DNA from: a virus
DNA length: 28,472 nt
Virus record (IMG/VR): IMGVR_UViG_3300017743_000084
Span: 1-28,472 of that record
Strand: one strand, 5' to 3'
A program made the position numbers and the translations under genes. The number at the start of each line of letters is the position of its first letter. Position 1 is the first letter of the stretch. Below are positions 1-7,955 of the stretch, in pieces. The notes under the pieces were generated by a model that saw only the letters and a list, made by a program, of their open reading frames with translations, was not told where the DNA came from and did not search any database.

Positions 1-1973
1 CCAGTTTCTAATATTGCTTGATAACCAGATAATACTGCTCCTGCACTTGATTTATAAAAAACTGCTTCGCCACCTGTTGGTGTTGTTGTATTTGTATCAC
101 ATAAAACTTGCCCAGACAAAGTTACATTACCTGCAAAAGTTGCGTTTTGTGAAGAGTCTATGGTTAAAGCAAGTGTTTGAGATGATATATCAGCATTTCC
201 AGTTGTAAAGGTAATACCATCATAACCTCCTATGTTTAAGAAGTTACCTGCTGAACCATAAGCACCTGCAGCACCTCTCCAAATACCTGCATTTGCACCT
301 GTTGAAGCTATATCTCCTAAAGATAATAGACCTCTATCATTTGCATCACCTAATTTAGCATTTCCATTTACTTGTAAAGTTGTTGCAGATTTTAAAGTTA
401 CAGGGCTACTGTTTCCAATACCCAAATTTCCTGCAGAATCAAGTCTCATTTTTTCTGCTCCACTAGTTTGAAAAGATAAACTATAGTTTGATGTATTTGT
501 TCCAAAATAAACATAAGAATTACCAGCGTCTACTCCAAAATAACCAAGACTTGAACCTGTGTAAACTCTTGCTTCACCTGTTACAGAAACTCCTGTGCTT
601 GTAGTTTCAAACTTTTTAATATCATTATGATATAACTCTGCTACATCTCCATTAACTCTGAAAATAGAATCATTAGCAGCATTTGTTAGTCTTACATCAT
701 CGCCTCTTAAAAATCCAACTGCACTATCTGTATAAATTCTTAAAGCACTACTTGTTCCAAGATATATTGATTTTAAATTTGCTAAACTTATATCACCTGC
801 AAAAGTCGCATTGTTACCAGAAATAGCAATAGGTGCATCTGTTAGTGTATTAGCATCAGACCACATAACAACATCATTAGCTGTTCCACTTCCATCTACA
901 ACACCACCATCTGTTTCAATAATATTACCACTAGAATCAACAGCTAGGTTTTTTGCAACTGTTCCTGTTTTATTTCCAGAACCATAAGCATTTAATTTTA
1001 TACCACCACCACCAATAACTGTAAAATAGTCTGCAACTAAACTTTCAGAATGTATAACAAATTGATTTGCACTATCGCTAATATTTATTCTCCAGTTTCC
1101 CTGACCACCTATAAATTGTATCTTATTACTTGTTCCATCTCCTAATCCGAAAATAGGTGAAGTAATTTTTGTAGTAATCGCTACTGTACTTGGTAAACCT
1201 ATTGTAACTGTTGCTGTTTCAGAGCCAGAACCAGATACTTCTATTTCATTAGTAGTACCAGAAATAGTAGATACATAATTACCTGTTGTATCTGTACCTA
1301 ATGAAACTGAATTAGCTTGTATTGTAGTAGAAATATTTATATCTGCTGTACCATCAAAACTAGCACTTCCTGCAACATCTCCACTTACTTGAATTGTTCT
1401 TGCTGTTTCTAAAGCTGTAGCTGTATCTGCATTACCAGTTATATCTCCAGTAACATTACCTTCTAAATTACCAACTAAAGTAGCTACTGTATATCCTGTG
1501 CCACTTGTATTTACTGTTGTAGTAGGTTCTTGTTCTAGGTCTCTAAATATTTTAAATTTATTGTCTCCTGTATCTCTAAATAAACCCGCATATAATGTTG
1601 TTCCACTAGGTGCGTACTTACCATAAAATCCTATATCTACTGAATCTGCACTTGTGTTATTATTAGCTAATACTATTAATGGGTCTTTTACAGATAGTGT
1701 ATCTGTTCCTACAGTTGTTGTTGTTCCGTTTACTGTTAAATCTCCTGTTATTGTTAAATTACCTCCTACTTTAGCATTTTGGTAAACGTGTAAGTCAAAA
1801 GTAGCTTCTGGCGTTACTCCTATACCTATTTGAGTTGTAGAGATATATAATGGAGTACCGTTTCCTAAACCATCTGTGATCTGTTTCGCTGAACTTCCTA
1901 TAGCATCGTTATCACTAGCTTTTAGAAGTGCATCGTATGTGTTTTTTATTTTCGTGCTTGTTAATGTTGCCAT
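1..1973 (-). CDS. Tail fiber / receptor-binding protein, N-terminal part (runs off window start)
   Basis: Open frame on the minus strand starting at ATG 1973-1971 and running without a stop to base 1 (657 codons plus 2 bases). The N-terminus is followed by glycine-, threonine- and asparagine-rich repetitive beta sequence, with phrases such as TVGTDTLSVKDPLIVLANN and SVDIGFYGKY that are typical of trimeric fibers of marine phages. No membrane or enzymatic motif is visible in this part. The stretch GNLEGNVTGDITGNADTATA resembles the shaft repeats of S74-type fibers. The gene almost certainly continues at the other window end (28472-27865), because the shared CCAG closes the frame. The joined product would be 858 residues. 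It lies directly downstream of the connector gene (2531-2031), so it is the last gene of the late structural transcript before the lysis genes. Role: adsorption and host recognition (inferred). Confidence 0.85.
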   Translation of the reverse strand, partial: MATLTSTKIKNTYDALLKASDNDAIGSSAKQITDGLGNGTPLYISTTQIGIGVTPEATFDLHVYQNAKVGGNLTITGDLTVNGTTTTVGTDTLSVKDPLIVLANNNTSADSVDIGFYGKYAPSGTTLYAGLFRDTGDNKFKIFRDLEQEPTTTVNTSGTGYTVATLVGNLEGNVTGDITGNADTATALETARTIQVSGDVAGSASFDGTADINISTTIQANSVSLGTDTTGNYVSTISGTTNEIEVSGSGSETATVTIGLPSTVAITTKITSPIFGLGDGTSNKIQFIGGQGNWRINISDSANQFVIHSESLVADYFTVIGGGGIKLNAYGSGNKTGTVAKNLAVDSSGNIIETDGGVVDGSGTANDVVMWSDANTLTDAPIAISGNNATFAGDISLANLKSIYLGTSSALRIYTDSAVGFLRGDDVRLTNAANDSIFRVNGDVAELYHNDIKKFETTSTGVSVTGEARVYTGSSLGYFGVDAGNSYVYFGTNTSNYSLSFQTSGAEKMRLDSAGNLGIGNSSPVTLKSATTLQVNGNAKLGDANDRGLLSLGDIASTGANAGIWRGAAGAYGSAGNFLNIGGYDGITFTTGNADISSQTLALTIDSSQNATFAGNVTLSGQVLCDTNTTTPTGGEAVFYKSSAGAVLSGYQAILET

Positions 1974-2034
1974 TATGCTTTTTTAAAAACGTTAATAATC
2001 TTTTTATGTTTATTTGCTTCGGTTTATACCTCAT
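1915..2034 (-). CDS. Possible short basic ORF coupled to connector gene
   Basis: A 39-codon frame begins at ATG 2034-2032, overlapping the TGA of the connector gene in an ATGA arrangement, and ends at a TAG inside the start of the tail-fiber gene (59-base overlap). The product is very basic at its N-terminus (MRYKPKQINIKRLLTFLKKH) and has no recognisable domain. The ATGA junction recurs at many true gene boundaries in this genome and is the only positive evidence. It could instead serve translational coupling of the fiber gene. Uncertain. Confidence 0.3.
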   Translation of the reverse strand: MRYKPKQINIKRLLTFLKKHNGNINKHENKKHIRCTSKS

Positions 2035-2531
2035 AATACCCATCCATTAAATAAAGAATCTTTATTTGGACTTATTTCATCATTTGAATTGCTAGTATAT
2101 TCAGGATAGCTCGACTGATTAAATGCCATATAATCAATAAATCTTCTTGTATAATATTCTGCAAATTCTCTTTCTTTACCAACTAAATAATCTACTTCAC
2201 TTTTTGCTACTGTTTCTGCTGTTTCGCTAGTATGTTTAAATATACCTCCATTCTTTATTTGATAAGCTGCAAAAGGTAAATAATCTACCATAGCATAATG
2301 TATAAGCATTGGTTGTATATAAGTATTCACTAGCGTTAAATAATCGCCTGACAAACTATCAGCTATTATATCGTTACTGATCTTATTGTATAAATCAGTT
2401 CCTAGATAGTTTTTAATGTGTATTTCCTGCGCTATTTTGATAAATTGTATAAACTTATCTACATCTACATTTCCGTCTATTATAGAGTTTCTTTTAAGCG
2501 TAACTGGTTTTATAAATAATGCTGTTGCCAT
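2031..2531 (-). CDS. Head-tail connector / adaptor protein (DUF6712-like)
   Basis: A 166-residue, mostly helical protein that lies directly after the portal gene (3-base gap). Sequence such as VDVDKFIQFIKIAQEIHIKNYLG and a C-terminal segment with EFAEYYTRRFIDYM resembles the DUF6712 family that Bacteroidota phages carry next to portal or capsid genes, where it probably forms the ring between portal and tail. The assignment rests on sequence feel and position, not on a catalytic motif. The gene ends in an ATGA overlap with a tiny basic ORF and is followed by the tail fiber. Confidence 0.6.
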   Translation of the reverse strand: MATALFIKPVTLKRNSIIDGNVDVDKFIQFIKIAQEIHIKNYLGTDLYNKISNDIIADSLSGDYLTLVNTYIQPMLIHYAMVDYLPFAAYQIKNGGIFKHTSETAETVAKSEVDYLVGKEREFAEYYTRRFIDYMAFNQSSYPEYTSNSNDEISPNKDSLFNGWVL

Positions 2532-2534
2532 ATC

Positions 2535-4358
2535 TTAATTTTTAAATCCCATTTTTTTCCAATATGCTGCAGTATATCCTTTATATGGCATATCTACTGG
2601 AGCTACAGGTACTTTTTGTGCATTAGGTTTTAATTTCGCACCCCTTGACCTTGCTTTTGTTGTACTAATTTGGTTTCCCATTTTATCACCTTCTTTTTTT
2701 GCATATATTTTTCTAAACCATTTATGGTGACATCTTGCTCCACCTTTATAAAGCCATATTGAATAGGTTGTTTTACCTGCACCTGCAAAATCAGGATTAA
2801 CAGCTTTATTACCCATAGCTACTATATCTTCCTTTCTATAAACTTTTTTAGCTTTCATCATTTGATAACAAAACTCTCTTGATTTATTTTTTCTTGTTTT
2901 ATAAGAAGGAACTCTTGTTGTGTAAACATATCTTACTAAAAAAGTAACATCTTTATAATCTTCTTGTTTACTTTTAACATCTTGCTCACTCTTTTTTGTT
3001 TTGTTAGCACGACCAGTAGAAACTAATTCAGTCTTTTCATTTAATTCTTTTATTTTATTATCTAATTCATCTTCAAGATCATAATCTACTTCAAATTCAT
3101 CTATTAAGTCATAATCATTTAATATATCTTTTTCAGTTTCACCTAATGATATAAACTCTTGTAAATTTTTATTAATTTCTTCTTTAGATAAATATACCTC
3201 TGGTGCTTTTTGTTCATACAACTTCACACCTGTTTCTTCTTCTCTTGTTTCTTGATCTTGAACATTGTCAAGGTCTGTAAATTCAAGCGGTTGAAGCGTT
3301 TTGAAGTATAAATTAAGCGAGATATTATTAAAAGATAGTATGTGGTCAAATGCGTCAATTAAAAGCGTCTGAAACGGTCTTATAACCGTGTTATCCATTA
3401 ATAGAGTAGCTGTCTTTAATTCATCTGCATTGTTTCCTAATCCTGATTGATCTTTAATACCTAATAGCATTGGAGAAACAACTCGATGAGCTACCATTAT
3501 TTTTTTAGTACTTTCTTCACTTAAGAATTGGTATTGTTGATGTGCGTCTGATAACTGTACAGGTTCTATGGATGCAGCACTTTCTGCATTATCATTAAAA
3601 ACTAATATAAACTTACCCGCATTACTTGACCCACTAAATTTTTGGTATATTCTTTGCTCAATAAGTTGTCTTTCCTCTGCATTAGGCGTTCCATTGTTAA
3701 AATTAATTAACATTGAAGGCGACATACCGTTCATTATGTTATTCAAATGGAAATTACTTATTTCTTCTTCTAGTTCTGCATATTGTAAACCTCCTTGATA
3801 ATCTACAGGACTATAATAGTAAAATCCTGCTTTGTAAGGTTTAACATATAATATCTCTATACTTTCTTTGCTTGTACCAAATGCAGGTATTCTTAAAGGT
3901 TTATCGTTAGGTTTGTATTTTGACCAGTCCTTAAAATAATAGTATGCGTCTATTTCGCCTTTGTCATTTGCTTTTTCAGCTCTTAATGTCTCTACAGGCA
4001 TATGTTCTACTTGTGCAATTTTACTTCTATCTTTAGAATAAATTACTTGTATAGCACACCCACCCATTAACTTTAAATCATAACAAAGTTTTCTAACGCA
4101 GTCATTATTAAAAAGAGAAATCATTTGCGCATATTGGTCAGGTTTTTTATTAGAGTTTGTAGCATCTAAACCTTTACCAAATATCATAGCAGATATACCG
4201 TTTATAACTGCATTGTTTGTAGGAGAACCATTGTATCTGTCAATTAAATATTGAAAGTAGTTGTTATCATCTCCGTAAGACACCCAGTCCTTATTATTAA
4301 TTTCCTTTATTTTAGGACTTGTATAGGTACTTAAATTAACTATTCTTAAATCATTCAT
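2535..4358 (-). CDS. Portal protein with a C-terminal extension
   Basis: This 607-residue protein forms the dodecameric DNA gate at the capsid vertex. The first ~370 residues read as an SPP1/PBSX-type portal: the N-terminal SYGDDNNYFQYLIDRYNGSP segment, a long helical and beta wing region, and HRVVSPMLLGIKDQSGLGNNADEL, a stretch typical of the portal crown and stem in Bacteroidota phages. Residues ~370-450 are charged and linker-like. The last ~135 residues (FLVRYVYTTRVPSYKTR..., CHHKWFRKIYAKKE, YKGYTAAYWKKMGFKN) form a separate Cys/His- and Lys-rich module that I take to be a fused minor-head (MuF-like) domain. The gene overlaps the upstream 121-residue gene by 4 bases (ATGA). Unusually, it lies downstream of the major capsid gene. 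Confidence 0.8.
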   Translation of the reverse strand: MNDLRIVNLSTYTSPKIKEINNKDWVSYGDDNNYFQYLIDRYNGSPTNNAVINGISAMIFGKGLDATNSNKKPDQYAQMISLFNNDCVRKLCYDLKLMGGCAIQVIYSKDRSKIAQVEHMPVETLRAEKANDKGEIDAYYYFKDWSKYKPNDKPLRIPAFGTSKESIEILYVKPYKAGFYYYSPVDYQGGLQYAELEEEISNFHLNNIMNGMSPSMLINFNNGTPNAEERQLIEQRIYQKFSGSSNAGKFILVFNDNAESAASIEPVQLSDAHQQYQFLSEESTKKIMVAHRVVSPMLLGIKDQSGLGNNADELKTATLLMDNTVIRPFQTLLIDAFDHILSFNNISLNLYFKTLQPLEFTDLDNVQDQETREEETGVKLYEQKAPEVYLSKEEINKNLQEFISLGETEKDILNDYDLIDEFEVDYDLEDELDNKIKELNEKTELVSTGRANKTKKSEQDVKSKQEDYKDVTFLVRYVYTTRVPSYKTRKNKSREFCYQMMKAKKVYRKEDIVAMGNKAVNPDFAGAGKTTYSIWLYKGGARCHHKWFRKIYAKKEGDKMGNQISTTKARSRGAKLKPNAQKVPVAPVDMPYKGYTAAYWKKMGFKN

Positions 4359-4720
4359 AGTATTATATAATCGTTATCGTGTGAAGCAGAAGTATCATCA
4401 AAATCATATTGACCACTATTAATATCATAGTAGTTGTTATTGTCTTGATTAATTGTCTGATCTGTACAAAATATTTTGTCTTTATATACTATATCGCTTC
4501 CTGACAATAGTGTCATTATATAATTTCTACCCTCTTTCAATACAGGGTTAAATGTTACTGATATAGTTCTAAAATTATCGCTTGTGCTTGCTGAAACATT
4601 ACTATTAAATATTTCATCATTTGCAGCTTCGTCGTGTACTTTTAAAGTATAAGAAGAAGTAAAAGCTCTAGGTATAACACTAATGTTTTGAGCTAAAGCA
4701 CTTGTCGTTAATATCTTCAT
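4355..4720 (-). CDS. Unknown structural protein, first gene after a late promoter-like element
   Basis: A 121-residue product with a beta-rich middle (SYTLKVHDEAANDEIFNSN..., FRTISVTFNPVLKEGRNYIMTL) and an acidic, Asn/Asp-rich tail. No family is recognised with certainty. Position between the tail-tube gene and the portal, and the ATGA coupling to the portal, suggest a small virion or head-vertex component. The middle looks like an immunoglobulin-like or fibronectin-like beta sandwich, such as those found in accessory virion proteins (inference). The start is fixed by the CGATATATA element that ends 3 bases before ATG 4720-4718. Confidence 0.6.
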   Translation of the reverse strand: MKILTTSALAQNISVIPRAFTSSYTLKVHDEAANDEIFNSNVSASTSDNFRTISVTFNPVLKEGRNYIMTLLSGSDIVYKDKIFCTDQTINQDNNNYYDINSGQYDFDDTSASHDNDYIIL

Positions 4721-4723
4721 ATT

Positions 4724-4753
4724 TATATATCGAAATAATAACGCTATTTTGTA
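4724..4753 (-). promoter_or_regulatory. Late-gene bipartite element, copy 5
   Basis: On the minus strand this reads TACAAAAT, 13 bases, CGATATATA, 3 bases, then the ATG at 4720. The same two boxes with identical spacing occur before four other structural genes. This copy sits immediately downstream of the terminator at 4762-4787, so it would restart transcription for the unknown gene, the portal, the connector and the fiber. A promoter function is inferred. Confidence 0.65.
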
Positions 4754-4761
4754 TGATAAAC

Positions 4762-4787
4762 AAAAAAAAAGAGGTCATAAGACCCCT
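4762..4787 (-). terminator. Intrinsic terminator after tail-tube gene
   Basis: On the minus strand: AGGGGTC, loop TTAT, GACCTCT (7 bp with one G-T pair), followed by a run of T. It lies 24 bases after the stop of the tail-tube gene at 4811 and just before the late element at 4724-4753. Confidence 0.85.
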
Positions 4788-4810
4788 TTCTTCTATTTAT
4801 ATACTACCTA

Positions 4811-5335
4811 TTAAGCGTCTGGGTCAATAGGAGTTGTAGCACTTACATCTGGTGCAGTTGCAAAGAATGGTGGTGCTGTTTCTTGCGCTGATACTACAAG
4901 AGTAAATCCTGAAAGGTCTCCCATAGCTGCACCTGTTACAACAGTTCCGCCTGTTACTTCTGCTCCGTGATCTTTTCCAATTAAGAAATAATTTCCATTA
5001 TAATCTTCTACTACATAATGCGCCCTACCTGCATTTAATAGTTTAATTTCTTCTTGAGTTGCTACATCAAGATATGTGAACGTCATATTTAAAGTAGTTT
5101 CATAAAAAGTTGTTCCGTTTTCTCTTGATGATGTTACAGATGTTTCTAAACTTGAGTTTCCTTTAATCTCAAATTTAAAAAACTCTGCTGTATCGTCTGT
5201 TGGTAATGTTACCGTACCTGCACTTGGACTTAAAGCAGATATTACAGTCGAATAATCAAGAATATAAACGTTTTTTAATCCACCTACTGAATTTTTACAA
5301 GGTAACGTTCTTCCTTTAGTTATTGCACAAGCCAT
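4811..5335 (-). CDS. Probable major tail protein (tail tube)
   Basis: A 174-residue, beta-rich protein with a Thr/Ser/Gly-rich composition. Segments such as FFKFEIKGNSSLETSVTSSR, TTFYETTLNMTFTYLD and NYFLIGKDHGAEVTGGTVVTG match what is seen in tail-tube monomers of siphophages and of Bacteroidota phage sets. The gene is isolated between two intrinsic terminators (5352-5385 and 4762-4787), immediately after the major capsid gene, as expected for a highly expressed single structural gene. Its leader is A/T-only (AATAATATAATATGG) and lacks a Shine-Dalgarno site. Alternative: a head decoration protein. I prefer the tail tube because no other candidate exists in the genome. Confidence 0.65.
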   Translation of the reverse strand: MACAITKGRTLPCKNSVGGLKNVYILDYSTVISALSPSAGTVTLPTDDTAEFFKFEIKGNSSLETSVTSSRENGTTFYETTLNMTFTYLDVATQEEIKLLNAGRAHYVVEDYNGNYFLIGKDHGAEVTGGTVVTGAAMGDLSGFTLVVSAQETAPPFFATAPDVSATTPIDPDA

Positions 5336-5351
5336 ATTATATTATTTTTTT

Positions 5352-5385
5352 AAAAAAAAAGGTAGGTAGTTAAGTCCCACCTACC
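5352..5385 (-). terminator. Intrinsic terminator after major capsid gene
   Basis: On the minus strand: GGTAGGT, 11-base loop, ACCTACC, then nine T. It lies 28 bases after the capsid stop. No late element or host-type promoter is visible between it and the tail-tube ATG at 5335, so the tail-tube gene probably depends on read-through. Confidence 0.85.
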
Positions 5386-5412
5386 CTTCTTTTAGTTATA
5401 CTTATTTATTTA

Positions 5413-6363
5413 TTATGCTAGAGTTAATAAAGCTAGGTCTGAACCGATACCATATTGTACTCCTGCTGTAAATCTCATAATAACTCTTACGTTTTGAGAC
5501 CCATCTAAATCAGCCATATCTAACAATTTAACTTCGTTATGGTCAGAAATTAATCCTGTACCAAAGTATAAGTTAGATTTTTGTCCTGCAACAATATGAT
5601 TTGAAGGCATACCTTGAGCTAAAACAACCTCAATACCGTCAAACGATAATGCGCTTCCTTTATCATACCATAATGAACCTCTGTTGTCAATACCTTGCGC
5701 ACCAACTCCATTAGCAGCGTATCCGCCTAAATGTCTAATGTAAGACTGAAATGCTATTGTAGGAACGTAGATTTTTACATCTTCTTTTCCGTAAACTGCT
5801 GAAGGTAATGAATCTACTACGTTTGTTAATAATGTAACAATATTAGTTGAACTAAATGCAGTTTCTCCACCATTTGAAGCATCGTTAACGTCTCCGTCAG
5901 CAGCCATTAAGACTGAAAATCCGTCAAATTCTCCTGCGTTTCCGTTTACACCTCCCCAGATGTTTTGCTCATTCTTTTCTGCTACTAAACCTGCAACGTG
6001 TCCGATAATAAAATCAGAAAACTTTGGAGGTAAATTTTGATTTAAAGAACTATATCCCATAGAAATTGCTTCCCAATCAGATACAAAATCTTTTTTACAA
6101 AGCTCAAGGTTTACTTGAAATTCCTCTGGTTGTAGGATTCTTTCAGTCAATGTTACTGTAGCTGTATCTGTAAAATCACAAGTAGCATCTTTGATTACAT
6201 TTGAATCCGTTGCTACCTTTTTGATTACATCCTTAAACTTTACATTTGGTTTAATTTCGATGTTACCATTGTCTAATGTAGGAGAACTTAAAAGGGCAGC
6301 AGAAATATACTTCCCTGAAAACTCACCTGCATATGTACTTGTTATACTTACTGTAGTCGCCAT
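5413..6363 (-). CDS. Major capsid protein
   Basis: A 316-residue protein that forms the icosahedral shell. It follows a scaffold-like gene and precedes a strong terminator, which is the usual place for the capsid gene. Recognisable stretches include ILQPEEFQVNLELCKKDFVSDWEA, an AENIWGG-like turn (KNEQNIWGGVNGNAGEFDGF), and VRVIMRFTAGVQYGIGSDLA at the C-terminus, which resemble capsid proteins of marine Bacteroidota phages (HK97 fold expected). The leader is a clean A/T repeat (AAATAAATAAATAAATAATT before ATG), the kind of A-rich leader that boosts translation in Bacteroidota, which lack strong Shine-Dalgarno use. No late element of its own; it is transcribed with the scaffold gene 20 bases upstream. 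Confidence 0.85.
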   Translation of the reverse strand: MATTVSITSTYAGEFSGKYISAALLSSPTLDNGNIEIKPNVKFKDVIKKVATDSNVIKDATCDFTDTATVTLTERILQPEEFQVNLELCKKDFVSDWEAISMGYSSLNQNLPPKFSDFIIGHVAGLVAEKNEQNIWGGVNGNAGEFDGFSVLMAADGDVNDASNGGETAFSSTNIVTLLTNVVDSLPSAVYGKEDVKIYVPTIAFQSYIRHLGGYAANGVGAQGIDNRGSLWYDKGSALSFDGIEVVLAQGMPSNHIVAGQKSNLYFGTGLISDHNEVKLLDMADLDGSQNVRVIMRFTAGVQYGIGSDLALLTLA

Positions 6364-6383
6364 AATTATTTATTTATTTATTT

Positions 6384-6983
6384 TTAAAAATTTACTATTC
6401 TTTCTAATACACGGTCTTTTGTAGTTTTTCTTCTGTTTTGTGCGTACAAATAACCGTCTTTTTTTACTTCCCCTTCTGGGTTATGTTTTATAGGTTCAGC
6501 AGCAGGTTTAGATAATTCTTCTTTTACTGCTTCATCTATTTTTTCTTGTTCTGATAACATAGTAGTCATCGCAAGTCCGATTTCTTCTGCTTGTTCTTGA
6601 TCTTTTAATTCAAGTTTAGCTTTTAAATCTTCAATGATAGCTTTTAATTCAGATACTTCGTCTTTTGAAGCATAAACTTCTTCTTTCATTTCTTCTTCTT
6701 CTGAAGTAGCTTCTTCTTCTTCTACTTCTTCTTCCATTTCTTTAATGTCAGAAATTAGTCCTTCTTCAACGACAAGAATTCTACCATCTTCCATTGTATA
6801 TTCACCATTTGGAACTGGTACTTTATCTTCTTCTGTAACTATAAAAACTTCTTTATCTTTTTCAAACGATTCTGCTTCTAAAACAGTTCCGTTGTCTAAT
6901 TTCATTTGCTCTAGTTTAACTTCTTCTGAAAGTTGTACTCCTAGCAAATCTTTTACTTTGTTTAACATTTCTGTAGCTTTCAT
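6384..6983 (-). CDS. Scaffolding protein-like acidic coiled-coil protein
   Basis: A 199-residue, very acidic protein. An N-terminal part (~1-80, MKATEMLNKVKDLLGVQ... NGEYTMEDGRILVVEEG) is followed by a Glu-rich stretch (residues ~82-105), a heptad-like coiled coil (~105-160) and a basic C-terminus (QNRRKTTKDRVLERIVNF). Acidic coiled coil plus a basic tail directly upstream of the major capsid gene is the hallmark of capsid scaffolding proteins, whose basic tail contacts the capsid N-arm. The start is set by the late element that ends 3 bases before ATG 6983-6981. The large Glu-rich block means many frameshifted shadow frames; none is supported. Confidence 0.75.
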   Translation of the reverse strand: MKATEMLNKVKDLLGVQLSEEVKLEQMKLDNGTVLEAESFEKDKEVFIVTEEDKVPVPNGEYTMEDGRILVVEEGLISDIKEMEEEVEEEEATSEEEEMKEEVYASKDEVSELKAIIEDLKAKLELKDQEQAEEIGLAMTTMLSEQEKIDEAVKEELSKPAAEPIKHNPEGEVKKDGYLYAQNRRKTTKDRVLERIVNF

Positions 6984-6986
6984 ATA

Positions 6987-7016
6987 TATATATCGTTTAA
7001 GGTTATTTATTTTGCA
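6987..7016 (-). promoter_or_regulatory. Late-gene bipartite element, copy 4
   Basis: Minus strand: TGCAAAAT, 13 bases, CGATATATA, 3 bases, ATG of the scaffold gene. It shares the 11-mer AAATGCAAAAT with copy 3 at the same distance from the CGATATATA box. Would drive scaffold and capsid expression (inferred). Confidence 0.65.
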
Positions 7017-7024
7017 TTTTTAGA

Positions 7025-7399
7025 TTATCTTACTTTAAATTGAGAAAACAAAGATGTCATCATATTCAAATCTTTTTCTGCTTCTGCAAGAGCAGCTTTT
7101 GGAGTTTGTTTTTTTAATTCACTTGGCACATCCATACCCAATTCTTTAAATTTAGATTCTGCATTCTCATATAAGTTGACAGATTCTTTTAATAATTGTA
7201 CTGCTTTTGTGGCTTTTCTTTTTGCTTGTGATAAATATCCTTTAGACGTATCCATATCATCAATATAATCTACATATGCTTTAGTTGATTCTTTTTGTAT
7301 TTGTTTCAAGTCATCTATTAATGCCAACTCAATTTTTTCAGATTTTAATTCTTCTTTATTTATTTGTTTATAAACTGATTTTAATGTTTTTGGATTCAT
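7025..7399 (-). CDS. Small helical head-module protein, paralog of upstream gene
   Basis: A 124-residue, Lys/Glu-rich, all-helical protein. Its N-terminus (MNPKTLKSVYKQINKEELKS) matches that of the gene immediately upstream (MNPRTLKKIYNKLSQQDKVE), and both continue with an ELKSEK(I/V)ELA phrase, so the two arose by tandem duplication. Similar small coiled-coil proteins sit between protease and scaffold in related phages. A scaffold-like or capsid-assembly role is inferred from position only. It is followed 42 bases later by the scaffold gene, with a late element in between. Confidence 0.6.
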   Translation of the reverse strand: MNPKTLKSVYKQINKEELKSEKIELALIDDLKQIQKESTKAYVDYIDDMDTSKGYLSQAKRKATKAVQLLKESVNLYENAESKFKELGMDVPSELKKQTPKAALAEAEKDLNMMTSLFSQFKVR

Positions 7400-7403
7400 A
7401 ATT

Positions 7404-7775
7404 TTATTTTAAATATTTTTTTGCCTTTGCTTCTTGTTTAAATCCTAATTTTGCTGCTTGTATAGCTTTATTATAATTTGGTATTTCACTAACTGACATA
7501 CCTAATAATTTAGCAGCAGTATCAGCAGAATTTATACCTTTAGCAAGTTTTTCCATATCTGACATTAAATCTTTTAAATCTACTTCTAAACTATTTTTTG
7601 CTGAATCAATTTCCTTTATATCTATATTAATGTTTTCTGAAAATATTTCTACGCCTTTATGATATTTAAGTAATTGTATTACGCTTTCAGCTAATTCTAC
7701 TTTTTCTGACTTTAGTTCTACCTTATCTTGTTGAGATAATTTGTTGTAGATTTTTTTTAATGTTCTTGGATTCAT
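7404..7775 (-). CDS. Small helical head-module protein, paralog of downstream gene
   Basis: A 123-residue helical protein beginning MNPRTLKKIYNKLSQQDK, related at the N-terminus to the next gene (7399-7025). The first ~30 residues are conserved between the pair while the rest has diverged: this copy has LLGMSVSEIPNYNKAI near the C-terminus, and the other has ELGMDVPSELKKQ, a similar Gly-Met turn. I do not recognise a named family. Spacing of 4 bases to the next gene indicates one transcript and coordinated expression. Confidence 0.6.
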   Translation of the reverse strand: MNPRTLKKIYNKLSQQDKVELKSEKVELAESVIQLLKYHKGVEIFSENINIDIKEIDSAKNSLEVDLKDLMSDMEKLAKGINSADTAAKLLGMSVSEIPNYNKAIQAAKLGFKQEAKAKKYLK

Positions 7776-7787
7776 TTTTATTTAATT

Positions 7788-7955
7788 TTAAGATGTTCTA
7801 TATATTGAACCTATGCCCTGCGATCTTAAACTACCATCGCAACATTTAATACTATATGTATTTGTATCCCAACATAAACAAGCTCTATTTCCGCCTTTAG
7901 GACTTGTATAGCTAGGTATGTAATTTTCTCTAGATGTATTTGTTTTCCAATTCAT
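7788..7955 (-). CDS. Cysteine-rich 55-residue protein between protease and helical paralogs
   Basis: Short gene missed by length cut-offs. ATG 7955-7953 overlaps the TAA of the protease gene (TAATG), and the frame stays open for 55 codons to TAA 7790-7788. The product contains PKGGNRACLCWDTNTYSIKC followed by CDGSLRSQGIGSI, with four cysteines as CxC and CC. The CLC...YS..CC.GS..QGIG pattern looks like a conserved small motif that I associate with marine Bacteroidota phages, which would make it a real structural or accessory protein. Metal binding by the four Cys is possible but not shown. Confidence 0.65.
   Translation of the reverse strand: MNWKTNTSRENYIPSYTSPKGGNRACLCWDTNTYSIKCCDGSLRSQGIGSIYRTS

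Noticed and set aside
14-208. Plus-strand frame at the window start, and all other plus-strand frames
   Set aside because: They are shadows of dense minus-strand genes, rich in low-complexity translation, and lack promoters or coupling.
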